A stretch of DNA of 64,000 bases from assembly GCF_017874035.1 (NCBI RefSeq), contig NZ_JAGGKV010000005.1, positions 1-64,000 on the forward strand, given 5' to 3'. A program made the translations under genes and the position numbers. Of the stretch, positions 50,768 through 60,769 are shown one piece after another. The notes under the pieces are model-generated. The model saw only the letters and a program-made list of their open reading frames with translations. It searched no databases and was not told the DNA's origin. Within the stretch, counting starts at the first letter, position 1; each line of letters begins with the position of its first letter. The DNA is from Paenibacillus aceris. Lineage in GTDB: Bacteria > Bacillota > Bacilli > Paenibacillales > NBRC-103111.

Positions 50768-52177
50768 ATGGACAATCGCCCCAACATACTCTATATCATG
50801 AGTGACGATCATGCAGCCCATGCGATGAGCTGTTACGGGAGCAAGATCAACCAAACGCCTAATCTGGACAGGATTGCGAACGAGGGAATGCGCTTTGATA
50901 ACTGTTTCTGCACCAATGCACTTTGTACGCCAAGCCGGGCTTCGATTCTAACGGGTACATACAATCATATTAATGGTGTCAGGACCCTCGATTCACAGCT
51001 GGATGGGAGAGGGATCACCTTTCCGAAGCTGCTGCAGCAAGCAGGTTACCAGACGGCCATAATTGGCAAATGGCATCTGGGACACGGAGGGTTCAGCGAT
51101 CCAACCGGATTTGATTACTGGAATATACTTCCTGGGCAAGGGGCCTATCATGATCCTGAATTTATAGAAATGGGAGAAGAGAAGACCGTGCCCGGTTATG
51201 TCACTGACTTAATTACGGATTATTCGCTGCAATGGATGAAACAAAGGGATGAAAATAAACCGTTCCTGCTGATGTGTCATCATAAAGCGCCGCACGATAA
51301 GTTCGAATACCATCCGAAGCATGCACATTTATACGAAAATATCGACATCCCGGAGCCGGAAACTTTCTACGACGACTATGCCAACCGATCTGATGCAGCT
51401 AAAGAGGCCACCTGCAAAATAGCCGATATGGACAGACATTTAACGGAGACTGCACCCGAACATCTTACAGGCGAAGTACGGAAAAAATGGAACTACCAGA
51501 AATTCATTAAAGACTATTTAAGATGCATTGCATCTATTGATGAAAATGTCGGGCGTTTGCTGGATTATTTAGACGAACAAGGATTAGCGGATAATACGAT
51601 TGTCGTCTACACATCGGATCAAGGATTTTTCCTAGGCGATCATGGTTGGTACGATAAACGGTTTATGTACGAGGAATCGCTAAGGATGCCATTCCTTATG
51701 CGTTACCCGCAAGAGATTAAGCGAAGTACGTTGAATTCATCTATGGTTCTTAATGTAGATTTTGCACCTATGCTGTTAGATTGCGCCGGCGTGGAAATTC
51801 CGGTTACCATGCAAGGAAGAAGCTTCCGAACGATGTTTAAAGAACAAGTCCCTCCTGAATGGCGGCAATCAATGTATTACCGATATTGGATGCATTTGGC
51901 TCATTTCCATATTAAAGCGCACTATGGCATGCGAACTGACCGTTACAAGTTGATTTATTATTATGCAGAAGCACTTGGGGTGGAAGGTGCGATCGATGAG
52001 ACGAAACCGACGGAATGGGAATTGTTCGATTTAGAGCGCGACCCTTACGAGCTGCTAAACGTATATGATCATCCGGATTACCGTGATACGGTAAGAGAAC
52101 TTAAAGAGGAGCTTATCCGGCTCAGACAAGAAGTGAAAGACGATAGTTGTGATTTTCGCTTGGAACAAAGGCCTTAA
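50768..52177 (+). CDS. Sulfatase (formylglycine-dependent, arylsulfatase family)
   Basis: 469 residues without a signal peptide. N-terminal metal site NILYIMSDDHAAHAM; the active-site signature CTPSRASILTG with Cys53 as the residue converted to formylglycine; GKWHLGHGG; and the metal motif TSDQGFFLGDHGWYDKR. It hydrolyses sulfate esters, probably on imported sugars because it appears cytoplasmic. In an anaerobic-type pathway it would need an anSME-type maturase, and none lies in the window. AAGGAG precedes ATG 50768. The shared promoter motif links it to the importer genes. Confidence 0.9.
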   Translation: MDNRPNILYIMSDDHAAHAMSCYGSKINQTPNLDRIANEGMRFDNCFCTNALCTPSRASILTGTYNHINGVRTLDSQLDGRGITFPKLLQQAGYQTAIIGKWHLGHGGFSDPTGFDYWNILPGQGAYHDPEFIEMGEEKTVPGYVTDLITDYSLQWMKQRDENKPFLLMCHHKAPHDKFEYHPKHAHLYENIDIPEPETFYDDYANRSDAAKEATCKIADMDRHLTETAPEHLTGEVRKKWNYQKFIKDYLRCIASIDENVGRLLDYLDEQGLADNTIVVYTSDQGFFLGDHGWYDKRFMYEESLRMPFLMRYPQEIKRSTLNSSMVLNVDFAPMLLDCAGVEIPVTMQGRSFRTMFKEQVPPEWRQSMYYRYWMHLAHFHIKAHYGMRTDRYKLIYYYAEALGVEGAIDETKPTEWELFDLERDPYELLNVYDHPDYRDTVRELKEELIRLRQEVKDDSCDFRLEQRP

Positions 52178-52199
52178 CCTGAAAGGGTTGGGCTTTTTC
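52170..52199 (+). terminator. Terminator after the sulfatase gene
   Basis: GCCTTAACC / GGGTTGGGC around TGAAA, followed by TTTTT. The stem overlaps the sulfatase stop codon. Confidence 0.75.
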
Positions 52200-52276
52200 C
52201 GTTATATTGTCAGCAAGTAGACGAACTGATAAAATGAGAGCGTTGCCATATAAATCGTATGGAAAGGAAGATGTTG

Positions 52277-54511
52277 ATGAAGAAAACATGGTATTACCGC
52301 TTGCTTTTTTCTTACATGCCTGTCTTCCTTTTGATCATTTCTTTTTTGTTTTTTATTTTTTTCCAAATTTTAAGTGAGCGGGCGCAGCAGGATGCGGCCA
52401 GCGTATACACAAGCATTAATAATCAGTCGCTTCAGACTGTGGAGCAGACACTGCAATCGATTGATCATTTAATGGTGACCAAACAGACGAGAAATAATAA
52501 TCCTTCCGATTTCAATATGTTGGATTTTTTCAATCAGTCGGGCCAGCCTGCAACCTATTTTACGTACCAGGTGACCCAAGAATTCAACAATATGAAACAG
52601 CTGAACCCATACATTCATTCTCTTTATCTCGTACGCGATAGCGACGGTTATGTGCTTAGCTCCAATACGGTAGCTCCATTGCAAGCTTTTGCCGATCACG
52701 AATTTATTAAAGGACTGATGAAGGATACTTATTCTTATCATTGGACGGATAAACGGCTCTTTAAGGAGTTTGGAACGTCCAGAATGGAAGCGGTAGTCTC
52801 ATTAGCGCGCAAGTATGTAACGAGTTCGGGAGAAAGTGGCCTCATGGTAGTAAATGTGTCGATCAATGCCTTGAATCAGCTGATCTCTAAAAGTTTGGAT
52901 CAATCGGTCAGTTTTGTTACGGTTACCGGCTCGGAAGGCATGAAAATGTTTCCGGAGAGCGAGGTTAATGACGATACCCGAAAGGTCATGTCTACAATTG
53001 TATCCGAATATACGGGCTGGACGTATAAAAGCGGCTTGGTAAATGGGAATCGCTTTTCTATTCTCCAAGTGTTCTCGGGAATTTGGTTTGTTTTTGCCGC
53101 AGTCGTCGTTTTGATTGGGTTATTATCCATTCTTTATATGACGAACCGGAACTATAAGCCGCTACGGGCGCTTATTTCCAAATTGGATGAGATGTCACAA
53201 GCAAGCGCGACTCAAAGCGGCAATAACGATAATGAGTTTCACTATATTGAGACAACGTTCCACTCGCTCGTTGAACGATTCAATGTGTTTAAGACGCAGT
53301 CAGATCAAAATATTAATTATCGCAAAAAATCCATTTTCCTGGAGGTTATGAACGGTTCCAGATCGTTAGCGAACGAGGAGTGGGTTGACGAGCTGGAGAG
53401 GCACGGGTTCAAGGGCGGATTCAAAAAAGCGGCAGTATTAGTCGCTTCCATAGATAAATATTCGGATATCCGCAGCCGCTTCACGGATCATGATCTTATT
53501 TTATATCGCTTCATCATTCAGAACATGTATACGGAGCTCGTTCAGAAATCGTCGCTTCGCAGCTGGACCGAGTGGATCAACGATAAGGAAATGTGCGTTT
53601 TCATTTTTACGCAAGAGGATATGCCTAACGAATTATTCGATAACATCAAGCCGTTCACGGAGCATGCGGTTTCCTGGGTTCGTAACAACCTACCTTTTAC
53701 GGTAACTTTTGGCGTGGGTCAGGTAACGGAGACAGTGCCTCAGCTCAAAAACTCCTATAAGTCTGCCATCGAAGCGATTAATTACAAGTTCGTGCTTGGC
53801 AGTGACCGCGTAATCGGGTACTGGGAGATTTCCAAAGAATACGAGGTTGAGCTGTATTACCATCTTGAACGGATTCGCAGTATGGTGTATTCGTTTCGGA
53901 TGCTGGAGCCGGATTGGCGGACCAAATATAACCGGATTTTTACGGAAATCATTGCGGACCGGCCGAAGCGTGACGATATTGTCAATTTGCTTCATTACTT
54001 ATCTTTCCGTTTGTTTGATCATATTCACGGCCTTGTTATGAACGATGAGATCGTGCATACGAACAAAGCGATTATGAAGGATGTTATCGAGCAATTCGAA
54101 ACGCTTGAGGATGTACAGGATCAGCTGCTTGAAATTATGGAGAAGTTGGAATATGTCATGTCGGAGAAAGCCCATAATGGCAGTGAACAGGTCATTGCAC
54201 TTGAAATGAAGCAGTATATCGCCGACCACCTCTCGAATCCGGATCTGTCGCTTGTTCACCTTAGTGAGCAATTCGGCATCTCTTCAAAAAATGTCAGCTC
54301 GTTGTTCAAAGAACAATTCGATATTAAGTTTATTGATTATCTCATCAATCGCAGAGTCGAGCTCGCCAAACAGCTTCTGACGGAGACCGAGTCCAGCATA
54401 CAAGAGGTCGGGTATCAGGTGGGCTATCTGAATCCCGTATCGTTTAACCGCGTTTTCAAGCGCTTGGTAGGCATAACTCCTGGAGATTATAGGAAAGAGC
54501 GACATTGTTAA
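52277..54511 (+). CDS. Membrane-anchored AraC-family regulator of cluster 2
   Basis: 744 residues with the same plan as the cluster 1 regulator: membrane segment (~10-33), extracytoplasmic sensor (~34-275), second membrane segment (VFAAVVVLIGLLSILYM), a HAMP-like linker and cytoplasmic region, then an AraC HTH domain (~640-742: LSLVHLSEQFGISSKNVSSL and SIQEVGYQVGYLNPVSFNR). It probably activates the sulfatase and importer promoters, which carry the same motif on either side of it. ATG 52277 has AAGGAAG 7 nt upstream. Confidence 0.88.
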   Translation: MKKTWYYRLLFSYMPVFLLIISFLFFIFFQILSERAQQDAASVYTSINNQSLQTVEQTLQSIDHLMVTKQTRNNNPSDFNMLDFFNQSGQPATYFTYQVTQEFNNMKQLNPYIHSLYLVRDSDGYVLSSNTVAPLQAFADHEFIKGLMKDTYSYHWTDKRLFKEFGTSRMEAVVSLARKYVTSSGESGLMVVNVSINALNQLISKSLDQSVSFVTVTGSEGMKMFPESEVNDDTRKVMSTIVSEYTGWTYKSGLVNGNRFSILQVFSGIWFVFAAVVVLIGLLSILYMTNRNYKPLRALISKLDEMSQASATQSGNNDNEFHYIETTFHSLVERFNVFKTQSDQNINYRKKSIFLEVMNGSRSLANEEWVDELERHGFKGGFKKAAVLVASIDKYSDIRSRFTDHDLILYRFIIQNMYTELVQKSSLRSWTEWINDKEMCVFIFTQEDMPNELFDNIKPFTEHAVSWVRNNLPFTVTFGVGQVTETVPQLKNSYKSAIEAINYKFVLGSDRVIGYWEISKEYEVELYYHLERIRSMVYSFRMLEPDWRTKYNRIFTEIIADRPKRDDIVNLLHYLSFRLFDHIHGLVMNDEIVHTNKAIMKDVIEQFETLEDVQDQLLEIMEKLEYVMSEKAHNGSEQVIALEMKQYIADHLSNPDLSLVHLSEQFGISSKNVSSLFKEQFDIKFIDYLINRRVELAKQLLTETESSIQEVGYQVGYLNPVSFNRVFKRLVGITPGDYRKERHC

Positions 54512-54536
54512 TAGCAGAAAATTGTTAATCATTACG

Positions 54537-54573
54537 TCGGATCGGGTCAAAATGACCTGATCCGATTTTTGTT
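54537..54573 (+). terminator. Terminator after the cluster 2 AraC gene
   Basis: TCGGATCGGGTCA / TGACCTGATCCGA with an AAA loop, then TTTTTGTTT. Confidence 0.88.
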
Positions 54574-54586
54574 TACCGCCAGAAAC

Positions 54587-54623
54587 ATGTAAATTGCAGG
54601 GTTGCTACTAGGTGGGGTATAGT
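54587..54623 (+). promoter_or_regulatory. Promoter and motif of the cluster 2 importer operon
   Basis: ATGTAAATTGCAGGGTTG (54587-54604) contains -35 TTGCAG; TATAGT at 54618-54623 follows after 18 bp. Motif, spacing and -10 match those before the sulfatase (50682-50717). Confidence 0.6.
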
Positions 54624-54668
54624 TGCCCCAACAACAACAATCGTCTCATGCAAGGAGGAGGGAACAAA

Positions 54669-55640
54669 ATGGCGGAAACAGCCAAACTGTCTGCTGCGTC
54701 CAAATTAAAAAGCAAATCTTCAAACCCCACGAAATTGGGAATATCTCTAAAAAAGATGCGGCGGCATTGGCAGCTTTATCTTTTAGTTTCACTGCCGGTT
54801 GCTTATTTCATTCTTTTTAAATATGTGCCAATCCTGGGTGTACAGATCGCCTTCAAGGATCTGAATCCGATCAAAGGCATATGGGGCAGCCCATGGGTAG
54901 GGTTCAAGCATTTTCAATCATTTTTCGAACACCCGAATTTCTGGCTGCTTATTAAGAACACATTATATTTAAGCTTGTATTCGTTAGCTGTCGGTTTTCC
55001 TGCACCTATTTTACTTGCGCTCATGCTGAATGAGTTGAAGAATGGTTTGTTTAAACGTTCCGTACAAATGATTACTTACGCGCCCTATTTTATCTCTACA
55101 GTCGTTATGGTCTCAATGATTATCTTGTTTTTGTCGCCTAGAATTGGCGTCATCGATCATATCCGTACAGCGCTTGGCTTAGCTTCGATTAACTTTATGG
55201 GCAAACCATCCTTGTTCTCGACGATCTTCGTTCTCTCCGATGTATGGCAGTTCATGGGGTATAGCGCAATCATCTATATTGCAGCCCTTGCCGGCGTGAA
55301 TCCACACTTATACGAAGCGTCAAAAATCGATGGGGCAACCCGGCTGCAGAAAATCATTCACATCGATATCCCCAGCATTATGCCGGTTATGGTGCTGCTG
55401 CTCATTTTGAACATGGGCCATCTGCTCAGCATCGGGTTCGAGAAGGTGTATTTGCTGCAGAATCCGCTGAACATTGGAGCTTCGGAAATTATTTCGACCT
55501 ATGTGTACAAAGTCGGTCTCGTCCAAGCGAATTACAGCTTTTCATCGGCAGTCGGCTTGTTCAATTCTTTCATCAATTTAATGCTGCTACTGTTTGCAAA
55601 TTACGGGGCAAGACGAATTACAGGATCGGGGTTGTTCTGA
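54669..55640 (+). CDS. CUT1 sugar ABC transporter permease, LplB-like
   Basis: 323 residues, six membrane helices, EAA loop HLYEASKIDGATRLQKIIHIDIP. First gene of the cluster 2 operon; AAGGAGGAGGG lies just before ATG 54669. It pairs with the YtcP-like permease 1 nt downstream. As in cluster 1, no ATPase gene is present. Confidence 0.9.
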   Translation: MAETAKLSAASKLKSKSSNPTKLGISLKKMRRHWQLYLLVSLPVAYFILFKYVPILGVQIAFKDLNPIKGIWGSPWVGFKHFQSFFEHPNFWLLIKNTLYLSLYSLAVGFPAPILLALMLNELKNGLFKRSVQMITYAPYFISTVVMVSMIILFLSPRIGVIDHIRTALGLASINFMGKPSLFSTIFVLSDVWQFMGYSAIIYIAALAGVNPHLYEASKIDGATRLQKIIHIDIPSIMPVMVLLLILNMGHLLSIGFEKVYLLQNPLNIGASEIISTYVYKVGLVQANYSFSSAVGLFNSFINLMLLLFANYGARRITGSGLF

Positions 55641-55641
55641 C

Positions 55642-56541
55642 ATGGAGAAAACAGTCAAAATCAAGGAACCGCTTGCGGATAAAATTTTACTCACGATCGT
55701 TCATGTCGTTCTGTTCCTCATCCTTGTTATTGTGCTGTACCCTCTTATTTACATCGTAAGTTCTTCGATCAGCTCTCCGCAGGCGGTAGTAGCTGGCAGA
55801 GTTTGGTTATTTCCGGTGGAGCTATCTTTGAAAGGGTATACCGCTGTTTTGAACAATCCGCGTATTTGGTCAGGCTATTACAACTCGCTCTTGTATACGG
55901 GAATAGGGACACTTATCAGCGTATCTTTGACGATCGCGCTCGCCTATCCGTTGTCCAAACGAACCTTTCATGGCAGAAAGCTCCTGATGTACATGATCAT
56001 GATCACGATGATTTTCAGCGGGGGGTTGATTCCTTACTATTTGACCGTGAAGGATCTAGGACTGATTGATACGCGCTGGGCGCTGCTCCTTCCACAAGCG
56101 GTAGCCGTTTGGCAGGTTTTTATTGCGAAGACGTTTTTTGAAGAAACGATTCCGGAAGAATTAAATGAGGCTGCTCAACTCGACGGCTGCAGTGACTTCA
56201 AGTTTTTAAGCGCGATCGCGCTGCCGTTATCCAAGCCGATCATTGCCGTACTCGTACTTATGTATGCGATTGCAAACTGGAACGCGTATTTTGATGCACT
56301 TATCTTTCTGCGAAAGCCAGATTTGTTTCCGCTGCAGCTCATATTACGGGAAATATTAATCCAGAATTCGGTTGATAATACAATGATGGTTGATGTGCGA
56401 ACAATGGAAGCCAGACAAGGGATGAAAGATCTGTTGAAATTTTCGCTGATCGTCGTCTCCAGTTTGCCGGTACTTATCATATATCCGTTCGTTCAACAAT
56501 ACTTCGTGAAGGGGGTTATGATCGGCTCGTTGAAAGGATAA
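55642..56541 (+). CDS. CUT1 sugar ABC transporter permease, YtcP-like
   Basis: 299 residues, six membrane helices, EAA loop EELNEAAQLDGCSDFKFLS, and the family end FVQQYFVKGVMIGSLKG. The ATG follows the upstream stop after 1 nt, suggesting translational coupling; its own ribosome binding site (GGATCGGGG) is weak. Confidence 0.9.
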   Translation: MEKTVKIKEPLADKILLTIVHVVLFLILVIVLYPLIYIVSSSISSPQAVVAGRVWLFPVELSLKGYTAVLNNPRIWSGYYNSLLYTGIGTLISVSLTIALAYPLSKRTFHGRKLLMYMIMITMIFSGGLIPYYLTVKDLGLIDTRWALLLPQAVAVWQVFIAKTFFEETIPEELNEAAQLDGCSDFKFLSAIALPLSKPIIAVLVLMYAIANWNAYFDALIFLRKPDLFPLQLILREILIQNSVDNTMMVDVRTMEARQGMKDLLKFSLIVVSSLPVLIIYPFVQQYFVKGVMIGSLKG

Positions 56542-56600
56542 AGGAGAAGCGTAACGTAAAGTAGAACTGTATGTGCAATCATCATTCAGGAGGGTGTCAA

Positions 56601-58268
56601 ATGGGGAATTTATGGAAAGCAGTTGCCTGTACAGCTCTAACCGCAGTATTTTTACTCAGCGCTTGTTCGAATGACGGCAGCGGAGGCAAGGGACAGGAAT
56701 CCAGCACAGGTCCTAACGGCGGAGACGGGGCGCAAAAGCCAATAACGATAAGTGCGTTTATTAACCAATCGCCTAATCTAACAACCTTAGACAATCCGTT
56801 TACGAAGCAAGTTGAACAGAAAACAAATGTGAAGCTGAATTTCGTCGTCGGACCGCCGAATGATAATAATGACAAGCGCAATGTTCTGATGGCAAGCGGC
56901 GATTATCCGGAAATTTTCCTGAGCGGCAACTTCGCGACCGCAGATCAAATGAAGTACGGCAAGCAGGGTATTTTCCTTCCATTGAACGATCTCATCGATC
57001 AGTACGCGCCGAATATTAAACAAGTATTCAAGGACCGTCCGGATTTAAAGACGGCCGTAACGTCTTCCGACGGAAAAATCTACGCAATGCCGGAAGTGAA
57101 TGAATGTTACCACTGCTGGTATTCCCAGAAGCTGTGGATCAACCAAACATGGCTAGATAAGCTTGGTCTGAAAATGCCGACGACCACTGAGGAATATGCA
57201 AACGTGCTGCGCGCCTTTAAGACGAAGGATCCGAACGGCAACGGCAAAGCTGACGAAGTTCCGCTAAGCGGGGCATTGTATACGTGGCACGGCGATTTGA
57301 CCGGCTTTCTCATGAACGCGTTTATTTATAATACGGGAGACGGACAGTCTTATTCTTATATCCGGGTGAAGGATGGCAAAGTCCAGCTTTCGGCGAGCCA
57401 GCCGGAGTGGAGAGACGGTCTCCGTTATATGAATTCGCTTTATAAAGAAGGATTGATCGATCCGCAAGCTTTTACGCAAAATCAAGAAGGCTTGCAGCAG
57501 CTTGGCAATAAAGCAGGCGAAACTGTACTGGGGTCGTTCACGATCGGCCATGTGCGTATGGCTGTTGGCGCCGCCGATCCGCGGAATAAAGATTATACGG
57601 CGGTTCCTCCATTAAAAGGGCCGAATGGCGTACAGTTATCGGGATATTACAAATCCGTAGGTAACCAGGGCCGCTTCGTTATTACCAATAAAGCGAGCAA
57701 AGACAAGCAGATTGCCGCAATTAAAATGCTCGATTATTTGTGGACCGAAGAAGCAACCAGAGGGCAAGAGTTCGGCGTAGAAGGACATATGTGGAAAATG
57801 GCTGACAATGGCCAGTTGAATGTCAACGGCAAACCTGCGAAATATCAGGTTGACGAGAAATATCGCACAGAGACGATTCATACCGACGGCTGGGATCAAG
57901 CCGGTCCGGATTTCCGGCCTCGTGAGCGCTTTGAATCGCAGGCGGTTTCACAGGATATGTTTTCACCGGAAGGTTATGAGTTGCGTTTGGTGAAGGAAAC
58001 GCAGAAGTACGACGGCTTCCAACCGAAAGAGCAGGATTTCTTCCCGATCGACATTTTTATTAGCTCCGAGGAAGGCGAGGCAGCCGCTCAACTGAAGGCG
58101 ACCATCGAAGATTACGTCAAATCGAATATGCTTCAGTTCATTACAGGAGATAAAAACATCGAGAGTGGCTGGGATGCTTATATCAAAGGCTTTGACGGCT
58201 TAAAGCTGAATGATTACTTGAAAATTTTGCAAAATGCTTATGATGCCGATCGCAAAAAAGTAAAATAA
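56601..58268 (+). CDS. Extracellular sugar-binding lipoprotein of cluster 2
   Basis: 555 residues with lipobox LLSACS, then a Gly/Ser-rich linker and a family-1 solute-binding fold of LplA type (WLDKLGLKMPTTTEEYANVL, and the calcium-site-like KDPNGNGKADE). AGGAGGG lies 6 nt before ATG 56601. It delivers glycan fragments to the two permeases encoded upstream. Confidence 0.9.
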   Translation: MGNLWKAVACTALTAVFLLSACSNDGSGGKGQESSTGPNGGDGAQKPITISAFINQSPNLTTLDNPFTKQVEQKTNVKLNFVVGPPNDNNDKRNVLMASGDYPEIFLSGNFATADQMKYGKQGIFLPLNDLIDQYAPNIKQVFKDRPDLKTAVTSSDGKIYAMPEVNECYHCWYSQKLWINQTWLDKLGLKMPTTTEEYANVLRAFKTKDPNGNGKADEVPLSGALYTWHGDLTGFLMNAFIYNTGDGQSYSYIRVKDGKVQLSASQPEWRDGLRYMNSLYKEGLIDPQAFTQNQEGLQQLGNKAGETVLGSFTIGHVRMAVGAADPRNKDYTAVPPLKGPNGVQLSGYYKSVGNQGRFVITNKASKDKQIAAIKMLDYLWTEEATRGQEFGVEGHMWKMADNGQLNVNGKPAKYQVDEKYRTETIHTDGWDQAGPDFRPRERFESQAVSQDMFSPEGYELRLVKETQKYDGFQPKEQDFFPIDIFISSEEGEAAAQLKATIEDYVKSNMLQFITGDKNIESGWDAYIKGFDGLKLNDYLKILQNAYDADRKKVK

Positions 58269-58296
58269 TCACATGAGAAACAGGAATGGGAAAGAC

Positions 58297-58321
58297 GGCC
58301 TGCGGCAGAGTGCTGCAGGCC
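58297..58321 (+). other. Intra-operon hairpin after the binding-protein gene
   Basis: GGCCTGC-G-GCA-GAG-TGC-T-GCAGGCC: a 10-bp stem with one internal mismatch and no T-run. It probably protects the upstream mRNA, as at 37102. Confidence 0.6.
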
Positions 58322-58351
58322 GATTGTATAAGAAAGCAAAGGATGTGCCGT

Positions 58352-59977
58352 ATGGAGCCAAATCTACAATCCCAAATCGTGAACCCGGTTCTGAGGGGGT
58401 TCAATCCCGATCCTTCGATACTCCGCGTGCAGGATGATTATTATATCGCAACATCGACCTTCCAATGGTTCCCGGGTGTGCAAATTCATCATTCACGCGA
58501 TCTCGTCCATTGGAGACTGCTCACGCGTCCGCTTGAACGGGCTAGCCAGCTTAACATGATAGGCAATCCGGATTCCGGCGGCGTGTGGGCGCCGTGTCTA
58601 ACTTACAGCAATGGGACGTTTTATCTCGTATTTACGGATGTAAAAAGCCATGCGGGCGCTTATAAAGATACACACAATTATGTCGTTACCGCCAGCGATA
58701 TAATGGGGCCTTGGTCCGATCCAGTGTACTTGAACAGCAGTGGTTTTGATCCTTCGATGTTCCATGATGACGATGGGAAAAAGTGGATCGTCCATATGGC
58801 ATGGGATTATCGCAAAGACCGTGATCCGTTTAACGGCATATATTTGCGGGAGTATTCGGAGAGTGAGGTGAAACTGTTCGGTCCTTCGCATCTCATTTAT
58901 AAAGGTTCCAAGCTTGGTTTGACGGAAGGGCCCCATATTTATAAGAAGGATGGCTACTATTATTTAATGGTTGCGGAAGGCGGAACGAGCTATGAGCATG
59001 CCGTTACGGTGGCGCGCTCCAGGCAGTTGACGGGTCCTTATGAGACGGATCCGCAGACGCCGATGCTCACGGCGGTTCATAATCCGGATGTGACACTTCA
59101 GAAAGCCGGGCATGCAAGCTTGGTTCATACGCATAGCGACGAATGGTATATCGTTCATTTATGCGGGCGTCCTCTGGATACGGAAGACAGAAGGTGCAAT
59201 TTGGGCCGTGAAACGGCGATTCAACGTTGTGTTTGGAGCGAAGACGGATGGCTTCGTCTATCCGGGGGAGGAAGTGTGCCGCTCGATTTCGTGCAGCCTC
59301 CATCGCTGCCGAAGCATAAGTTTCCGAAATCTCCAGACAAGGACGACTTCAATGACAACAGATTGAATATCCATTGGCAATCGTTACGCCAGCCATTTGC
59401 CGAAGATTGGATCTCACTTGCCGAGCGTCCTGGGTATCTTAGGCTCAAAGGGATGGAGTCTCCCAATTCACGGTTCAGGCACAGTCTAATCGGACGGCGC
59501 CAGCAATCGTTTCGCTGTGAAGCGGAGACGGTCATCGAGTTTGGTCTCAGCTCCTTTCAGCAGATGGCTGGCATGATGTATTACTACAATTCGCAAAATT
59601 ACTATTATTTGCGCTTAAGTTTTGATGAGAGTCTGGGTGCGAACCTCGGCGTTATCGGTAACGATCATGGCGTATATCAGGAGCATACGGAGAGGCTCGT
59701 ACCGGTTGCGGTACAGAAATCCTGCTATTTAAAGATGAAGCTGAACTACAGCGAGCTGCAATTTTATTATTCCGTGAATGGGACGGACTGGCTAGCCATC
59801 GGTCCTGTGCTGGATGCCAGTAAAATATCGGATGAATATGCGACGCATCTGGTCGATGGTTATTTTACGGATTGGGGCTTCACCGGTGCTTTTATCGGAC
59901 TTTGTGCCCATGATCTGTCAGGCGGCCGCAGACATGCCGATTTTGATTATTTCACCTATTCGGAAACAGAAAACTGA
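58352..59977 (+). CDS. GH43 family glycosidase (beta-xylosidase / arabinofuranosidase type)
   Basis: 541 residues, no signal peptide, so intracellular. The five-bladed propeller starts with GFNPDPSIL (catalytic base Asp20), then GFDPSMFHDDDGKKWIVHM (second Asp) and LTEGPHIYKKDGYYYLM (general acid Glu). The C-terminal ~220 residues form a beta-sandwich as in XynB-type enzymes (GH43_11/12-like). It removes xylose or arabinose units from imported oligosaccharides. AAAGGATG precedes ATG 58352. The exact substrate cannot be read from sequence. Confidence 0.9.
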   Translation: MEPNLQSQIVNPVLRGFNPDPSILRVQDDYYIATSTFQWFPGVQIHHSRDLVHWRLLTRPLERASQLNMIGNPDSGGVWAPCLTYSNGTFYLVFTDVKSHAGAYKDTHNYVVTASDIMGPWSDPVYLNSSGFDPSMFHDDDGKKWIVHMAWDYRKDRDPFNGIYLREYSESEVKLFGPSHLIYKGSKLGLTEGPHIYKKDGYYYLMVAEGGTSYEHAVTVARSRQLTGPYETDPQTPMLTAVHNPDVTLQKAGHASLVHTHSDEWYIVHLCGRPLDTEDRRCNLGRETAIQRCVWSEDGWLRLSGGGSVPLDFVQPPSLPKHKFPKSPDKDDFNDNRLNIHWQSLRQPFAEDWISLAERPGYLRLKGMESPNSRFRHSLIGRRQQSFRCEAETVIEFGLSSFQQMAGMMYYYNSQNYYYLRLSFDESLGANLGVIGNDHGVYQEHTERLVPVAVQKSCYLKMKLNYSELQFYYSVNGTDWLAIGPVLDASKISDEYATHLVDGYFTDWGFTGAFIGLCAHDLSGGRRHADFDYFTYSETEN

Positions 59978-59993
59978 TCATGGAGAGATGCAT

Positions 59994-60767
59994 GTGGAGC
60001 AGATGAATGAAACGTTAAAAGGCCGCCATCTTGTATTCGTAATCGGAGAAGATGAATATGCGTCGGAAATCACGATGCCGCGTATCGCTAAAGAGGCTGA
60101 GCATAAGCATGGAGCTCAAGTGACCGTGTTATCCGCGCATCCGGGACCAGCTGAGCCTGCAAATATTCCAGGACTGGAGGCACTTCAAACGGCTGATCTC
60201 GCCGTGTTCTACTTGCGGTTTCGGCAGCTGCCTGAAGAGCAATTTGGTTATATTCGAGCGTATCTGGAAGCGGGGAAGCCAGTAATCGGTTTGCGTACCA
60301 GCACGCACAGTTTTGATTACCCGGAGGGGCACCCACTGGCGCGCTGGAATGACGGCTTCGGCACCGATGTGCTTGGCGCACCGTGGATTCGGCATTTCGG
60401 GCATTCGTCTTCAACGGATGTTTCGATTGCCTGGGGGGCGAATGAGCATCCAATTCTAAGAGGCGTACCAACGCATTTCTCATGCCGTTCTTGGCTGTAT
60501 CAGGTACTGCCGTATCCTCCGGAAGGAGCACTACTTCTGCTGAACGGACATACGGTAAACCCGGAGGATAACGGCTGGTCGTATACGGAAGATACGCCAA
60601 GGGTGCAACCTGTGGCGTGGACGCGTACACATTTCGGAGGCGGTCGTGTCTTGACGACGACGATGGGGCATCCCGAGGATTTCGAGCAGCCTGCTTTTAG
60701 AAGACTGCTGTTGAATGGCATCCACTGGGCTGTCGGAGCCGAACATTGGATATCGGAAGGAGAATGA
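59994..60767 (+). CDS. ThuA-like domain protein
   Basis: 257 residues with the class-I glutamine-amidotransferase-like fold of ThuA proteins: strand HLVFVIGEDEY, LQTADLAVFYLRFRQLPEEQ, GKPVIGLRTSTHSF and a C-terminal GGGRVLTTTMGHPEDF ... LLLNGIHWAVG. ThuA-like proteins are found in sugar-use clusters, often with dehydrogenases; their reaction is largely undefined. GTG 59994 has GGAGAG 6 nt upstream; ATG 59988 and 60003 are alternatives. It ends 3 nt before the dehydrogenase start. Confidence 0.8.
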   Translation: MEQMNETLKGRHLVFVIGEDEYASEITMPRIAKEAEHKHGAQVTVLSAHPGPAEPANIPGLEALQTADLAVFYLRFRQLPEEQFGYIRAYLEAGKPVIGLRTSTHSFDYPEGHPLARWNDGFGTDVLGAPWIRHFGHSSSTDVSIAWGANEHPILRGVPTHFSCRSWLYQVLPYPPEGALLLLNGHTVNPEDNGWSYTEDTPRVQPVAWTRTHFGGGRVLTTTMGHPEDFEQPAFRRLLLNGIHWAVGAEHWISEGE

Positions 60768-60769
60768 GG

